Below, in pieces: positions 51,559 through 61,589 of a stretch of DNA of 64,000 nucleotides. Location of the stretch: contig NZ_CP163512.1 of assembly GCF_041075285.1 (NCBI RefSeq), positions 434,001 through 498,000 on the forward strand, given 5' to 3'. Position 1 is the stretch's first letter, and the number at the start of each line of letters is the position of its first letter. The notes beneath the pieces were generated by a model that was given only the letters and a program-made list of their open reading frames with translations, was not told where the DNA came from and did not search any database. Made by a program: the position numbers and the translations under genes. This stretch comes from Providencia rettgeri. GTDB taxonomy: Bacteria; Pseudomonadota; Gammaproteobacteria; Enterobacterales; Enterobacteriaceae.

Positions 51559-51888
51559 TTAGAGCAAGAAAACACGAGCGACTAAACGAGGGCCTTCATA
51601 AATATCAAATGAATGATAATTTACTAAATACTCATGAGGTGCATGATCAACAAGAAAGCGCACAGTTCCTCGGCTGATTTGTCGACTATCGCTATTGCGT
51701 AAATGAAACTCTAGTTGGAATACTACACTCCAAGATTCAGCGGGTTTGATGCTAAAACGTGCAACAGCATAGTAAGGCCCAATTGCTGGCGGCTGTTGCC
51801 TACCGCCTTCTTGAGCAGATAACCATTCAATCGTCGCTGTGACTATCACGGGGTTAATATTATTTACGTATTTCAGCGAAGGTTGCAT
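51559..51888 (-). CDS. Standalone EF-Tu domain III-like small protein
   Basis: A protein of about 109 aa reading on from the ybaK end. It resembles the C-terminal barrel of elongation factor Tu: [18 protein letters not shown] matches the EF-Tu block ...LSKEEGGRHTPF, and the end [17 protein letters not shown] matches FAIREGGRTVGAGVV. No GTPase domain is attached. The ATG at 51888 overlaps ybaK by 29 bases; a GTG at 51849 is an alternative. The overlap suggests translational coupling. The function is unknown; binding of aminoacyl-tRNA or ribosome-linked factors is a guess supported only by the neighbour YbaK, a tRNA-editing enzyme. Confidence 0.68.
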   Translation of the reverse strand: MQPSLKYVNNINPVIVTATIEWLSAQEGGRQQPPAIGPYYAVARFSIKPAESWSVVFQLEFHLRNSDSRQISRGTVRFLVDHAPHEYLVNYHSFDIYEGPRLVARVFLL

Positions 51889-52333
51889 TGAGTACGCTGG
51901 CGAGATCGTTAGGAGCAAGCTCAATATCTAATCCACGTTTTCCACCGGAAATAAACATAGTGTCATATTGCTGAGCTTGGTCGTCAATTACCGTTGGCAA
52001 ACGCTTCTTTTGACCTAAGGGACTGATGCCACCCAATAAATAACCAGTGGTTTTTTGCGCGATTTGCGGATCTGCCATTTCCACTTTTTTCACTTTAAAC
52101 ACTTTAGCGACTAGTTTTAAGTCGAGCTGACCTGAAACAGGGGTGACAGCAACAGCGAGTGTTTTTTGGTCGCCATTTAATGCCACAAGTAACGTTTTAA
52201 AGACTTGTTTGGCATCTAGACCTAATTTACGCACCGCTTCATCACCAAAATTGCTTTCATTTGGATCATGCTCATAAGGGTGTAATGTGAAATTAATTTT
52301 TTGTTTTTCCAGTAATTTAACAGCAGGGGTCAT
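51860..52333 (-). CDS. ybaK: Cys-tRNA(Pro) deacylase YbaK
   Basis: Trans-editing enzyme that hydrolyses Cys wrongly attached to tRNA-Pro. The product is 157 aa with the YbaK/ProX fold. The catalytic lysine is in [14 protein letters not shown], with the [17 protein letters not shown] loop and [15 protein letters not shown]. It is encoded 11 bases after ybaP on the same strand. Its 3' end overlaps the EF-Tu-domain-like gene. Confidence 0.94.
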   Translation of the reverse strand: MTPAVKLLEKQKINFTLHPYEHDPNESNFGDEAVRKLGLDAKQVFKTLLVALNGDQKTLAVAVTPVSGQLDLKLVAKVFKVKKVEMADPQIAQKTTGYLLGGISPLGQKKRLPTVIDDQAQQYDTMFISGGKRGLDIELAPNDLASVLNATFAEIRK

Positions 52334-52344
52334 TTTGGGGCCTA

Positions 52345-53163
52345 TTAGTTATCTTTGACACAGTGGCGTAAATATTCAACAAGACTACCTTCACCAAAGA
52401 GGTGTAATGCACCGACAGCAACCACATAATTTCCCTTAGGAAGTGATTTTAGCTGTTCGCTCCAATCCGCATTACGTTTATCCATTAATACTTGATAGAC
52501 ATCTTCGCTGAAGGTATTTGGCAAGGTCATGGAGTGATTGGGGCGATAATCTAACCACCAACTAATCATCGTTTGTAGTGAACGTGCGTTTGCCCGCCAA
52601 TGAATTAATGAGTCTTGCAAAAGCGCTAACCCATTATTAGGCAAGGAAAGCAGCAATTCAACTTGTGATGCGCTTCCTTCCAACTCAATGATCGGTTTTA
52701 GCTGAGTTTGTGCATTGCGAATGAGCTGATAATCTATCCCATAGTGGCCTCGCAGGCCAAGCCCTTGTGCTTGCGTTGCTTGTAACAGCAAGGCAATTTG
52801 CCATGAAGGGAAGCTATCAAACTTTTCGGGGGGTTGGTGGATCTCTTGGCAACACTGCAAAAATAGCGCGTATTGTTCTTCACTTAAACGTTGCTGTACG
52901 GGGAGTTGATCATCAATATGGTGGGGAAATGGGGATTGTATTTGGGTGATATCGGCTTCAACAATTAAGGCATCCGCATGATTAAGTTTATCAAGCAGTA
53001 TGGCAGATAACGGAAACATATTTTCAGTTCCCATATGAATGCTGCCCACAATATGCAGCTTAAGATCGTTAGATAAGCGGATATCAATTGCAGGGTAAGG
53101 GTATACCGGTGCTGTTTCCATATGGAGCCAATTTTTTAAATTTTCGAGCAGTTTTCCCATCAT
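52345..53163 (-). CDS. ybaP: TraB/GumN family protein YbaP
   Basis: A 272 aa TraB/GumN (TIKI-like metalloprotease superfamily) protein. The two conserved motifs are [14 protein letters not shown] near the N-terminus and [19 protein letters not shown] near the C-terminus. Homologues are often exported, but no clear signal peptide is present here. The activity is not established for this member. It lies with ybaK as in E. coli; ybaQ is absent. Confidence 0.9.
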   Translation of the reverse strand: MMGKLLENLKNWLHMETAPVYPYPAIDIRLSNDLKLHIVGSIHMGTENMFPLSAILLDKLNHADALIVEADITQIQSPFPHHIDDQLPVQQRLSEEQYALFLQCCQEIHQPPEKFDSFPSWQIALLLQATQAQGLGLRGHYGIDYQLIRNAQTQLKPIIELEGSASQVELLLSLPNNGLALLQDSLIHWRANARSLQTMISWWLDYRPNHSMTLPNTFSEDVYQVLMDKRNADWSEQLKSLPKGNYVVAVGALHLFGEGSLVEYLRHCVKDN

Positions 53164-53397
53164 TCTTTACCCTGCATTGTTCTTGATTGAATAGGTTAAA
53201 CAATCTCTCGCCAATTTGCGAATGTTACGCATCTATTACGCATTTTTCGTCTTTATTAATGAAAATTGAAAATAGCCGTGAAGAAGAACTTCAATTATGG
53301 TTTTAAGAGGTGAGCTAGTCTGTTAACAAGGTGGCGTTATCAATTGGTACATACCAACGGGCGAGTAATGGCCAATAGCGGTCAACAACATTATGAT

Positions 53398-53417
53398 TGC
53401 CCCCATAAGGGGGCAAA
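53398..53417. other. GC-rich hairpin downstream of the hdeD-like gene
   Basis: TTGCCCCCATAAGGGGGCAA forms an 8-bp stem with a four-base loop, a few bases past the hdeD-like stop. No T tract follows on either strand, so it may stabilise the 3' end. Confidence 0.5.
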
Positions 53418-53422
53418 TTGAA

Positions 53423-54004
53423 TTAGCTATTTTTATTAATATTTTTAAACACACTTAATAACGTAAATAAACTGAATGAACTAAACACCATTTCAATACC
53501 AATTAGCGTCGTTAATAAGGTAATAGAGGTTAATGGTCCATTTCCAACAAGCAGAAAAGCAATAAAGAAATCTAATAAACCAATTAGGATTTGTAGCCAA
53601 CCACTCGGGAATTTTATTTGTTGAAAGCCGACATATAAGCGAATAACACCACCGACAATAAATAACGCAGCGACTAAAATGGCAAGGGCGATTAGACTTT
53701 GCAGAGGGTCTTTAATAAAAGAGTAGCCGACGATGATATAGATTAGGCCAATCACAAAGCCAAACAAGCGAGACCATCCGGTATAAATAACGGTGCTGAG
53801 TATGCTAACAATCGCACCGACACCACCAATAATCAGTAAAACGCCGAGTACCGTACTGACTGCAATACCTGAAATCATCGGGTTAACAATACAAAAAAGG
53901 CCGCCAGCCAGCAGTAAAAAAGATAAAATTAATAAAAACGTCCGCTGTTTTTTAAATTCCTCACCCGCGAGTTTAGCGAGTTTATCACGATCAATATTAA
54001 GCAT
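53423..54004 (-). CDS. hdeD: HdeD-family (DUF308) inner-membrane protein
   Basis: A 193 aa protein with about six membrane segments in three hairpins, typical of HdeD, an acid-resistance-associated membrane protein. Repeated small-residue motifs (GVLLIIGGVGAIVSILS, AALFIVGGVIRLYVGFQ) support the family. The start at 54004 has GGAG at good distance; four more codons are open upstream. The precise function is unknown, and the symbol follows the family name. Confidence 0.78.
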   Translation of the reverse strand: MLNIDRDKLAKLAGEEFKKQRTFLLILSFLLLAGGLFCIVNPMISGIAVSTVLGVLLIIGGVGAIVSILSTVIYTGWSRLFGFVIGLIYIIVGYSFIKDPLQSLIALAILVAALFIVGGVIRLYVGFQQIKFPSGWLQILIGLLDFFIAFLLVGNGPLTSITLLTTLIGIEMVFSSFSLFTLLSVFKNINKNS

Positions 54005-54180
54005 TTTGCGCTCCAAATATTAAATAGCTATTTATTTAATAGTATAGACTTAGCTGGCAAAAAATAGCATTAAAGATTGTGCGATTTAAATAAGAACAGG
54101 CTGAAGGGGAAATTATTATCTTATTTGGATGGTTAAAATTGGGCTAAAAGGGCAGAGTATGACTCCACCCTTTTTTGTGG

Positions 54181-57114
54181 TTATTTTTCAGGTTTAAAAC
54201 GCAGTAGGCGGTTTGCATTACTGACTACGGTAATGGACGATAACGCCATTGCCGCACCTGCGACTACTGGGTTTAATAAAGTCCCTGTAATCGGATACAA
54301 AATACCAGCTGCGATAGGAATACCTAATGTATTGTAAACAAAGGCACCGAATAGGTTTTGTTTCATATTACGTAAGGTGCCTTTTGAAATAGAAACGGCA
54401 TCGGCAACACCGTGTAAACTTTGGCGCATCAATGTGATAGAGGCCGTTTCAATGGCGATATCACTGCCGCCGCCCATGGCAATACCGACATCTGCGCGGG
54501 CAAGGGCAGGGGCATCATTAATGCCATCGCCGACCATCGCGACTTTGTGACCTTTAGCTTGTAATGCTTCAATTGCCGCCGACTTGCCATCTGGCATCAC
54601 CCCAGCAATCACTTCATCGATCCCCGCTTCCTTGGCAATCGCATTGGCGGTTACTGGGTTATCCCCCGTTAACATCACCAAACGAAAGCCTTGTTTATGT
54701 AAGCGAGCAAGAGCACTAATGCTGTCTTCACGCAGTGGGTCGCGAATAGATAACAAGGCGGCGACTTTACCATCAACTGCCAGCAGTACAGGGGTCACCC
54801 CTTGACTGGCTTGTTGATGAAGAATATCGTCGACCTCCGTAGTGTCTACGTGATTTTGGGTTAACAGGGCTTGGTTACCTAACAAAATGGTTTTGCCGTT
54901 AATGATGGCGCTCACCCCTAAGCCTGCTAGGGTTCTAAATTGCTCATTGGTAGGGAGAGTTAACCCTTCCGCTTTTGCTAACACTGCGCGCGCTAATGGG
55001 TGGTTTGAGCCATTTTCCAAAGAGGCGGCGAGTTGCAATGCGCTATCTTGATCAAAACCATTGAACACATGGATATTAGTAACCTGAGGCATACCTTCGG
55101 TCAATGTGCCTGTTTTATCAAAGACGATAGTGTCCAATTCGCTGGCTTGTTGTAATGCATCCGCATCACGCACTAGCACCCCAAATTCTGCTGCACGGCC
55201 GACACCTGAAATTATCGACATCGGTGTTGCTAGCCCTAAAGCGCAAGGACAGGCAATAATTAATACGGTAGTGGTGATAACCAAAGCATAGGTAATTTGC
55301 GGTGCAGGACCAATAAAGTACCAGATAGCACCTGAAATCAACGCGATAGCAACCACGACGGGGACGAAAATGGCTGAAATTTTATCCGCCATTTGGCCGA
55401 TTTGTGGTTTACTGCTTTGTGCTTGGCGAACAAGGTGAATAATTCGCGCTAATGTGGTTTGACTACCTACCGCCGCCGCACGAAATAGCACAGTACCATC
55501 TTGCACGACAGTACCTGCGTGCACAGAGTCGCCTAAGCTTTTTTGCTGTGGGATAGGTTCACCCGTAAGCATCGCCTCATCTAACCAAACCTCTCCTTCG
55601 ATGATTTCCCCATCGACAGGTACGCGATCACCCGTTGCCAAGCGTAAGATCATGCCTTTTTTTACGTGTTCCAATGGCAAATCCACTTCGCCCTGTTCTG
55701 TGACAACTCGTGCGGTTGGTGGTGTTAAATCTAACAATCGTTCAAGGGCTTTCGATGAACGCTGGCGTGCTCGTTGCTCTAAAGCGTGACCAAGGTTGAT
55801 TAGACCGATAATCATTGCACTGGCTTCGTAATAAAGGTGGCGAGCTTGCTCAGGGAACCATTCAGGCCAAATATTGACGACGATGGAGTAGAGCCATGCA
55901 GCTCCTGTACCAAGAGCAACCAAGGTGTCCATGGTGGCACTGCCGTTTTTCAAACTTTGCCATGCGCTACGATAAAAATGCCCACCAGCAAACACCATCA
56001 CGAGGAAGGTTAATACCCCAATGGTGAGCCATATGGTGTGATTTTGTTCAGTCAGCACCATATTATCGCCCATCATCCCCCATACCATAACCGGGATCCC
56101 AAGGGCTAAGGCTAAGGCTGATTGCCAACGGAAACGGCGCATATTGGCTTGAGCCACCTCTTGTTGGCGTTCACGACGCTTGGCTTCATCTTGAATGATT
56201 TCAGCGCCATAACCCGCTTTTACCACAGCACTGATCAGGTCATCAGGATCGGCGGTTCCTGTCACTAATGCACTGCGTTCTGCTAAATTTACTCGCGCAT
56301 TTTCCACACCTGAAACGCGACTGAGTGCTTTTTGCACTTTATTCACACAGCTTGCACATGTCATGCCATCAAGCAGTAACTGAACGCTATCATCGGTTGG
56401 GGCGATGTCAGGCTGTTCGCCTAAATCAGACTCTTGTGCCGGAATGTCACAAATTGCCGCTGAATCAGCTTCCGGCTGTTCAGTTTGGGGAGTCAGCGGC
56501 TCAGTTTTTGGGTGAGAACCCTCTTCTGTGGCTTGGTAACCCGCAGCGTTGACTGCTGCAATTAACGCCTCCACTGGTGCAGTTCCTTGCACTATCGCAG
56601 ATTGGGTATCCACTTGTGCGCTGTCTACGCCATCAACGGCTTCAAGTGCTTGTTGGGTTTTCGCAGCACATTTCATACAACTTAAGCCAGAAAGAGATAA
56701 AGTCACTTTATTGGATTGGGGTACTTGCGCCTTGAAGCCTGCTTGCTCAACCGCACTAATTAAAGTTTGAACGTCAGCAGTGCCATACACGTTTGCCTGC
56801 GTCGTATTCACCACCGCAGCAACAACACCTTCGAGATCTTCAAGGGCTTTTTGCGTTTTATCTGCACATTTCATACAGTTCAAACCGGAAAGCTGCAATT
56901 TAACGTCGGGTGTTGATGCCACCTCAGCTTGATAACCTGCTTCAGTAATGGTACTGATAATATCAGCAACATTGGCATCACTTTCCAAAACGGCGTAATC
57001 AATGGTGACGTTTACATTTGCCACATCACCGCGCGCTTCTAACGCTTTAGTGACAGAGCCGACACAGTGCATGCAGCTTAGCCCCTGTAATTTTAAGATA
57101 ATTTTATTACTCAT
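54181..57114 (-). CDS. copA: Copper-exporting P-type ATPase CopA with four N-terminal HMA domains
   Basis: P1B-type Cu+ ATPase that pumps cytosolic copper to the periplasm. The protein is 977 aa, about 140 longer than E. coli CopA, because it has four CxxC heavy-metal-associated domains instead of two (C14/C17, C80/C83, C146/C149, C253/C256). Domains 2 and 3 share GL-CMKCA-KTQ-ALE, suggesting duplication. Core motifs are present: [31 protein letters not shown] and [16 protein letters not shown] precedes the ATG. A -1 slippery site after domain 3 may yield a short chaperone. Expression is likely from a CueR promoter next to cueR, with an ERIC in the leader. Confidence 0.96.
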   Translation of the reverse strand: MSNKIILKLQGLSCMHCVGSVTKALEARGDVANVNVTIDYAVLESDANVADIISTITEAGYQAEVASTPDVKLQLSGLNCMKCADKTQKALEDLEGVVAAVVNTTQANVYGTADVQTLISAVEQAGFKAQVPQSNKVTLSLSGLSCMKCAAKTQQALEAVDGVDSAQVDTQSAIVQGTAPVEALIAAVNAAGYQATEEGSHPKTEPLTPQTEQPEADSAAICDIPAQESDLGEQPDIAPTDDSVQLLLDGMTCASCVNKVQKALSRVSGVENARVNLAERSALVTGTADPDDLISAVVKAGYGAEIIQDEAKRRERQQEVAQANMRRFRWQSALALALGIPVMVWGMMGDNMVLTEQNHTIWLTIGVLTFLVMVFAGGHFYRSAWQSLKNGSATMDTLVALGTGAAWLYSIVVNIWPEWFPEQARHLYYEASAMIIGLINLGHALEQRARQRSSKALERLLDLTPPTARVVTEQGEVDLPLEHVKKGMILRLATGDRVPVDGEIIEGEVWLDEAMLTGEPIPQQKSLGDSVHAGTVVQDGTVLFRAAAVGSQTTLARIIHLVRQAQSSKPQIGQMADKISAIFVPVVVAIALISGAIWYFIGPAPQITYALVITTTVLIIACPCALGLATPMSIISGVGRAAEFGVLVRDADALQQASELDTIVFDKTGTLTEGMPQVTNIHVFNGFDQDSALQLAASLENGSNHPLARAVLAKAEGLTLPTNEQFRTLAGLGVSAIINGKTILLGNQALLTQNHVDTTEVDDILHQQASQGVTPVLLAVDGKVAALLSIRDPLREDSISALARLHKQGFRLVMLTGDNPVTANAIAKEAGIDEVIAGVMPDGKSAAIEALQAKGHKVAMVGDGINDAPALARADVGIAMGGGSDIAIETASITLMRQSLHGVADAVSISKGTLRNMKQNLFGAFVYNTLGIPIAAGILYPITGTLLNPVVAGAAMALSSITVVSNANRLLRFKPEK
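56501..56514 (-). promoter_or_regulatory. Candidate programmed -1 frameshift site in copA (CopA(Z)-like)
   Basis: Codons 201-203 read CAC CCA AAA, containing the slippery heptamer C CCA AAA in correct phase. After a -1 slip the next codons are AAC and TGA (56503-56501), giving a 204 aa product ending SHPKN. E. coli copA slips at C CCA AAG in the matching SHPK sequence and ends SHPKG, releasing the CopA(Z) chaperone. Here the product would carry three HMA domains. Confidence 0.72.
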
Positions 57115-57140
57115 TTTGCAACCTCCAAACCCGTTTGATA

Positions 57141-57177
57141 AATTGGGTCTATAACTTTATCTACAATTAGGTCTATA
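57141..57177. repeat. Short tandem direct repeat in the copA leader
   Basis: AATTGGGTCTATA (57141-57153) and AATTAGGTCTATA (57165-57177) are 24 bases apart and differ at one position. They could be regulator half-sites or a trace of local duplication at the ERIC insertion point. Confidence 0.55.
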
Positions 57178-57294
57178 CTCGTCATACTTTAAGTTGCAGC
57201 GTTGTTGATTACGTCCATCCGCTCCAGCCAAATACTGATGTATGCTCCTCGCGGCTTATTTGCTTATTGTGTAACTGCAACTTGAATTATGTGA
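57178..57294. repeat. ERIC element in the copA leader
   Basis: It has ERIC arms CTCGTCATACTTTAAG, CAGCGTTGTTG, GATGTATGCTCCTC, and GCAACTTGAATTATGTGA. It is flanked by GTCTATA on both sides (57171-57177 and 57295-57301). It sits between the CueR promoter and the copA start codon, so it should be transcribed in the copA leader. Confidence 0.82.
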
Positions 57295-57317
57295 GTCTAT
57301 AATTCGACGATGTGAAA

Positions 57318-57348
57318 AGGTTACACCTTCCAGTAAGGTTAAGGTCAA
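57318..57348 (-). promoter_or_regulatory. CueR-controlled copA promoter and operator
   Basis: On the minus strand the -35 TTGACC (57348-57343) and -10 TAACCT (57323-57318) are 19 bases apart, the long spacer of MerR-family promoters. Between them lies the dyad ACCTTACTGGAAGGT. This closely matches the E. coli copA promoter. It fires toward copA, just upstream of cueR. Confidence 0.88.
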
Positions 57349-57357
57349 GGGGATATG

Positions 57358-57768
57358 ATGAATATTAGTGAAATTGCCAAAAAAACTGGGCTAACTGCAA
57401 AAGCAATCCGTTTTTATGAAGATAAAGGGCTGATTACGCCACCCGAGAGGGGCGAAAACAGCTACCGTTATTATCAAAAACGCCACCTAAACGAATTGGT
57501 ATTGCTAAAACAAGCGAAAGATGTGGGGTTTACCTTGGATGAGTGTGGTGAGTTGCTGGGATTGTTTCGAAATCCAACCCGACATAGCGCGGATGTGAAA
57601 AACACAACGATTGCTAAGATCAACGAAATAGAGCAGACAATTGTCAAACTGTCTGCTATCCGCGATACATTACAGGAGTTAGTGGATGTCTGTCCGGGGG
57701 ATGATGGTGCTGACTGCCCGATTATTGACCATCTGGCCCGTGGTTGCTGCCATCAGCAGAAGGCTTAA
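57358..57768 (+). CDS. cueR: Copper-responsive MerR-family activator CueR
   Basis: Cu+ sensor that activates copA (and cueO where present) by DNA distortion. The 136 aa protein has an N-terminal MerR helix-turn-helix ([20 protein letters not shown]), a dimerisation helix and the metal-binding loop with two cysteines in [11 protein letters not shown]. The ATG at 57358 is preferred to 57355 by spacing to AAGGGG and by match to E. coli CueR. It is divergent from copA; its 3' end overlaps the convergent ybbJ by 47 bases. Confidence 0.95.
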   Translation: MNISEIAKKTGLTAKAIRFYEDKGLITPPERGENSYRYYQKRHLNELVLLKQAKDVGFTLDECGELLGLFRNPTRHSADVKNTTIAKINEIEQTIVKLSAIRDTLQELVDVCPGDDGADCPIIDHLARGCCHQQKA

Positions 57769-58201
57769 CCTGTAGCGTAATACCATCAACGGCGACAACG
57801 ACCACTTCTGTATTGGCAAGCAGAGGCGTATCGCTATAGACACGCCAACTGCCGTCAGCAAGGCGCACACGGCTAAAACCTTCTTCGGTATCCATTAACA
57901 AACGGGCTTTAAAACCGATAAGCTGGTGGCTAATTTGATTGACATCGTCAGCTTTGCTTTTTTTACGATTGCTTAACCATTTACGCCATAACACCGCGGA
58001 AACAAGGGTAAATATAGCAAATAAAATGCCTTGCCACTCCCAACTTAAGAATGGTAAAGCCCATGTCAGTAAGCCAACGGTAACGGCGGCGATCCCAGAC
58101 CAAAGCAGATAGCCGCCAGTGCCGAGTAACTCAGCAATCAGCAATAGCCCACCAAGGCATAGCCAAAACCATGCAGGTTGAGAGCTGATAAGCGCTATCA
58201 T
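57722..58201 (-). CDS. ybbJ: NfeD-like membrane protein YbbJ
   Basis: A 159 aa NfeD-family protein with three or four N-terminal membrane segments ([20 protein letters not shown], then [11 protein letters not shown]) and a C-terminal OB-fold domain ([21 protein letters not shown]). NfeD proteins partner with stomatin-like proteins; QmcA is encoded immediately upstream with a 4-base overlap. It probably helps organise or protect membrane protein complexes. Confidence 0.92.
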   Translation of the reverse strand: MIALISSQPAWFWLCLGGLLLIAELLGTGGYLLWSGIAAVTVGLLTWALPFLSWEWQGILFAIFTLVSAVLWRKWLSNRKKSKADDVNQISHQLIGFKARLLMDTEEGFSRVRLADGSWRVYSDTPLLANTEVVVVAVDGITLQVKPSADGSNHGPDGQ

Positions 58202-59133
58202 TCTTTTGCCTTTTGTGTGGTTTTTTTGCTCTCGCCAATAAGCTCAGTAATACCACCGATAGCCCCCATTAAATTACTGGCTTCTAATGGCATCATGATC
58301 ACTTTGCTGTTTTGCGCAGAGCCAATACTGGTTAAGGCATCAGTGTATTTCTGTGCAACAAAGTAGTTAATGGCTTGCATATCGCCAGCAGCGATAGCTT
58401 CAGAAACCATTTTCGTTGCTTTTGCTTCCGCTTCTGCGGCCCTTTCACGCGCTTCAGCTTGCAAGAAGGCGGACTCACGTTCCCCTTCAGCTTTTAAAAT
58501 TTGCGATTGTTTTTCACCTTCCGCTTTTAGGATCGCCGCTTGGCGAATACCTTCGGCTTCTAAGATATCAGCACGCTTTGTCCGTTCTGCTTTCATCTGT
58601 GCATTCATCGCGCTGATAAGTTCTTTTGGCGGTTTCACATCACGAATTTCAATACGAGTGATTTTCACGCCCCATGGGTTAGTGGCTTCATCGACGACAT
58701 GTAATAAGCGGGAGTTGATTGAATCACGCTGAGACAGCATTTCGTCGAGCTCCATTGACCCTAATACAGTACGAATATTAGTCATCGTCAAGTTAAGCAC
58801 AGACAACTCTAAATTGCTGACTTCATAAGCCGCCCGAACAGGATCAACCACTTGGATAAAGCACACTGCATCAATGGTGACGTTGGCGTTATCGCGTGAA
58901 ATGACTTCTTGAGAGGGAATATCAAGGACCTGTTCCATCATATTGATGCGACGACCGATTTTGTCCATAAATGGCACAATAATATGCAGCCCAGGTTGCA
59001 ATGTGCGGGTATAGCGACCAAAGCGTTCAACTGTCCATTGAAAACCCTGCGGTACTGTTTTAACACAGGTAAAAACAATAACAATGGCGACAAAAATGAT
59101 AATCGGAATAGCACCAAAGGCGAACAAGTCCAT
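58198..59133 (-). CDS. qmcA: SPFH/stomatin-like membrane protein QmcA
   Basis: A 311 aa stomatin/prohibitin-family protein anchored by one N-terminal membrane segment ([19 protein letters not shown]). The SPFH domain follows ([40 protein letters not shown]), then a coiled coil with two LKAEGE repeats, [10 protein letters not shown] and [11 protein letters not shown]. coli QmcA associates with FtsH-HflKC complexes. It is fourth in the tesA-ybbO-cnoX-qmcA-ybbJ operon. Confidence 0.95.
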   Translation of the reverse strand: MDLFAFGAIPIIIFVAIVIVFTCVKTVPQGFQWTVERFGRYTRTLQPGLHIIVPFMDKIGRRINMMEQVLDIPSQEVISRDNANVTIDAVCFIQVVDPVRAAYEVSNLELSVLNLTMTNIRTVLGSMELDEMLSQRDSINSRLLHVVDEATNPWGVKITRIEIRDVKPPKELISAMNAQMKAERTKRADILEAEGIRQAAILKAEGEKQSQILKAEGERESAFLQAEARERAAEAEAKATKMVSEAIAAGDMQAINYFVAQKYTDALTSIGSAQNSKVIMMPLEASNLMGAIGGITELIGESKKTTQKAKE

Positions 59134-59146
59134 ATTTAACCCTTAA

Positions 59147-60007
59147 TTAATAAAGTAATGAATACATTTGGCGGCGATATTTACTCGCTATCGCATCGCC
59201 TGTTCCCATGGCTGACATAATATCCATCATGGTTTTTTTCACCGCACCGTCACCTGCGCCCAAGTCTTTACGTAAGAAGTTAAATAATATCTCAAGGGCT
59301 TCTTCGTTACGGTTTACTTCATGTAATTTTAGCGCTAATTGAACCGCTAGTGTGGTATTTTGTGGATCTTGATTAAATTCGTCCTGTAATTGTTGAATTT
59401 CAGGGGTGTCCGCCGCTTGTTTTAGTAATTCAATTTGGGCAACCAGCCCGTGGTAGCGGCTGTCTTTGTCTTGCAATGGCACCGCGTCTAAAGTGGTCTG
59501 TGCGTCATCCACTAATTTTAAGCCAATTTGCGTTTCCGCTAATAACAATGTGATATCACTATTTTTGGGATTTAGCTGATGTGCTTCTTTAAGCAGTGGC
59601 AAGGCTTCTTGAGTTTTACCTTCTGCAATTAATTCAGCGGCTTGGGCGGCTTTCATTTCTTCGGGGCTTGGTAGAACACGAGATAAAATGTCTAATACAA
59701 CCTCTTCAGGTTGTGGTCCTTCAAAACCGTCAACTGGGCGGCCATTTTGCAGCACATACACGGTTGGAATTGCTTTTAAGCCGAATTGGCTAGCAATCAT
59801 TTGCTCTTCGTCACAATTAACTTTCGCTAAGATATACAAACCTGCGTAGTCGTTGGCAATTCTTTCCAACATTGAGCCGAATTCTTGGCAATGCGGGCTA
59901 CGTGGTGACCAAAAATAAAACATAACTGGCAAGTTCATTGATTGTTCAATGACTTGATGAAGATTGGTTTCGTTGATATCAATAATTTGTGCGTTATTAG
60001 CAAACAT
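59147..60007 (-). CDS. cnoX: Chaperedoxin CnoX (YbbN)
   Basis: A 286 aa thioredoxin-TPR protein that protects proteins from overoxidation and passes clients to GroEL. The thioredoxin domain carries a changed active site ([15 protein letters not shown], SxxC rather than CxxC), as in E. coli. The C-terminal half has TPR-like repeats ([20 protein letters not shown]). It lies 13 bases upstream of qmcA. Confidence 0.95.
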   Translation of the reverse strand: MFANNAQIIDINETNLHQVIEQSMNLPVMFYFWSPRSPHCQEFGSMLERIANDYAGLYILAKVNCDEEQMIASQFGLKAIPTVYVLQNGRPVDGFEGPQPEEVVLDILSRVLPSPEEMKAAQAAELIAEGKTQEALPLLKEAHQLNPKNSDITLLLAETQIGLKLVDDAQTTLDAVPLQDKDSRYHGLVAQIELLKQAADTPEIQQLQDEFNQDPQNTTLAVQLALKLHEVNRNEEALEILFNFLRKDLGAGDGAVKKTMMDIMSAMGTGDAIASKYRRQMYSLLY

Positions 60008-60066
60008 ACGGTGTCTCGTTTTAATTTGTTATCAATAATAATAAAATGGGGTCAATTTTCCTGTTT

Positions 60067-60870
60067 TCAAGCCTTTTTTCCCTGATTTGCCAGTATTTTA
60101 TCCATTAATTTGTCAGGTAAAATACGTTTTAGCACGCGGACGACTACCGTTAATAGTGTCACGGAATAACGTACCTGCGGGCGTGGGCTTTCTAACGCGT
60201 GGATCAGTTTTTCCACCACATGTTCGGGTGTTAAGGTAAAGCGTGAGGCAATTCCTGGGTTTTTAACAGGTTTATCTTTTTGAGTTTGTTCAACATTTTG
60301 GGTAAATGCCGTATGAATTGGGCCCGGTTCAATTAAACTCACCGAAACACCACTGCCTTTTAACTCTAAGCGCAAGGCATCCGACCAAGCTTCTAATGCA
60401 TATTTGCTTGCAGCGTAGGCACCACGCCCCGGTGTAGAGATAATCCCCATTACTGAACTGGTTTGCACGATGCGCCCTTCATTATGCGCTAGCATGGCTG
60501 GCAGCAGTTGAAAGGTCAATTGATGTATGCCGAAAAAGTTTGTAGAGAACTGAGCTTCAAGTTGCTCACGGCTAACGCTGTTTAGTGGCCCATAAACCCC
60601 AAAACCGGCATTATTGAATAATCCGAAAAGGCGATGATTACAGAGTGTTAGCACCTCTTGTGCGGCAGCATTTATGCTATTCTTATCATCAAGGTCAAGA
60701 ATGACGGCATCGAAACCGAGATCTTTTAAGCGTAAAATATCGCTTTCTTTGCGACAAGCGACAATCACATGGTAGCCACGTTGGCGTAACGTTTGTGCGG
60801 CACAAAAGCCGATACCGCTTGATGCACCTGTGATCAGAACCGATTTTCCGTTTCGTGCTGATGTTTGCAT
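60067..60870 (-). CDS. ybbO: Short-chain dehydrogenase/reductase YbbO
   Basis: A 267 aa NADP-type SDR with TGASSGIG at the N-terminus, NNAGFGVYGP, the catalytic YAASK (GAYAASKYALEAWS), and a hydrophobic C-terminal tail. E. coli YbbO (269 aa) reduces aldehydes or related carbonyls; the natural substrate is not settled. GAAGG precedes the ATG. It lies between tesA and cnoX in the operon. Confidence 0.93.
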   Translation of the reverse strand: MQTSARNGKSVLITGASSGIGFCAAQTLRQRGYHVIVACRKESDILRLKDLGFDAVILDLDDKNSINAAAQEVLTLCNHRLFGLFNNAGFGVYGPLNSVSREQLEAQFSTNFFGIHQLTFQLLPAMLAHNEGRIVQTSSVMGIISTPGRGAYAASKYALEAWSDALRLELKGSGVSVSLIEPGPIHTAFTQNVEQTQKDKPVKNPGIASRFTLTPEHVVEKLIHALESPRPQVRYSVTLLTVVVRVLKRILPDKLMDKILANQGKKA

Positions 60871-60947
60871 AACTTTACCTTCATTTCATGCAACTGAATT
60901 TATTTCGCGTATAAAGAGGCCTTTATCGCGTTTGTTTACCGTCTATT

Positions 60948-61589
60948 TTACTTGTTTGAGGGTAAAATATGTGCGGAAAGTTGTTTTTCCATAAAGTCAG
61001 CAATGGATGGCTGTGCCTCAACTGTTGGGTGTATTCCATCTTGTTGTATCCATTCAGGCTTAGTGATCACGTTTTCCATGTAAAAAGGCAGCAACGGAAT
61101 ATGATTGCTATCTGCTAATTTTGGGTACACTTTTTCAAAGCTTGTTGTATAACGTTTTCCATAGTTTGGTGGGATACGAATTTGCATTAAGAGTGGTTTA
61201 GCGCCGGATTGTACGATTTGGTCGATAATTTGTTGTAAATTAGTTTCCAATTGTTCAACGGGTAAGCCTTGCAAACCATCGTTAGCGCCTAATTCGATCA
61301 GCACCCAGCTCGGTTTATTTTGTTCCAATAAGGTAGAGAGACGTTCCAGCCCTTGTGCTGAGGTGTTGCCACTGATGCTGCCATTGACGACTTCAATGGG
61401 CGGTGACAGTTTTTGCCAGCGGTCGGCAAGCAACGAGGCCCACGCTTGTTCAGCGGGCAAACGGTAGCCCGCACTTAGGCTATCACCTAAGATCAATAGC
61501 TTAGTTGACGCAAGGGCGTGTCCACTTGCGGTCAGTAACAGGAGAAAAACCAATATATGTCGGCGAATACTATTCTTGAAGTTCATCAT
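60948..61589 (-). CDS. tesA: Periplasmic acyl-CoA thioesterase I / lysophospholipase L1
   Basis: SGNH/GDSL hydrolase with thioesterase, protease and lysophospholipase activity. The 213 aa precursor has a signal peptide (MMNFKNSIRRHILVFLLLL, cleavage after ALA). The catalytic serine is in LGDSLSAGY, the oxyanion Gly/Asn in GSISGNTS and LGANDG, and Asp/His in DGIHP. The start at 61589 lies inside the ybbA 5' coding region on the other strand, a 33-base divergent overlap. Confidence 0.95.
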   Translation of the reverse strand: MMNFKNSIRRHILVFLLLLTASGHALASTKLLILGDSLSAGYRLPAEQAWASLLADRWQKLSPPIEVVNGSISGNTSAQGLERLSTLLEQNKPSWVLIELGANDGLQGLPVEQLETNLQQIIDQIVQSGAKPLLMQIRIPPNYGKRYTTSFEKVYPKLADSNHIPLLPFYMENVITKPEWIQQDGIHPTVEAQPSIADFMEKQLSAHILPSNK

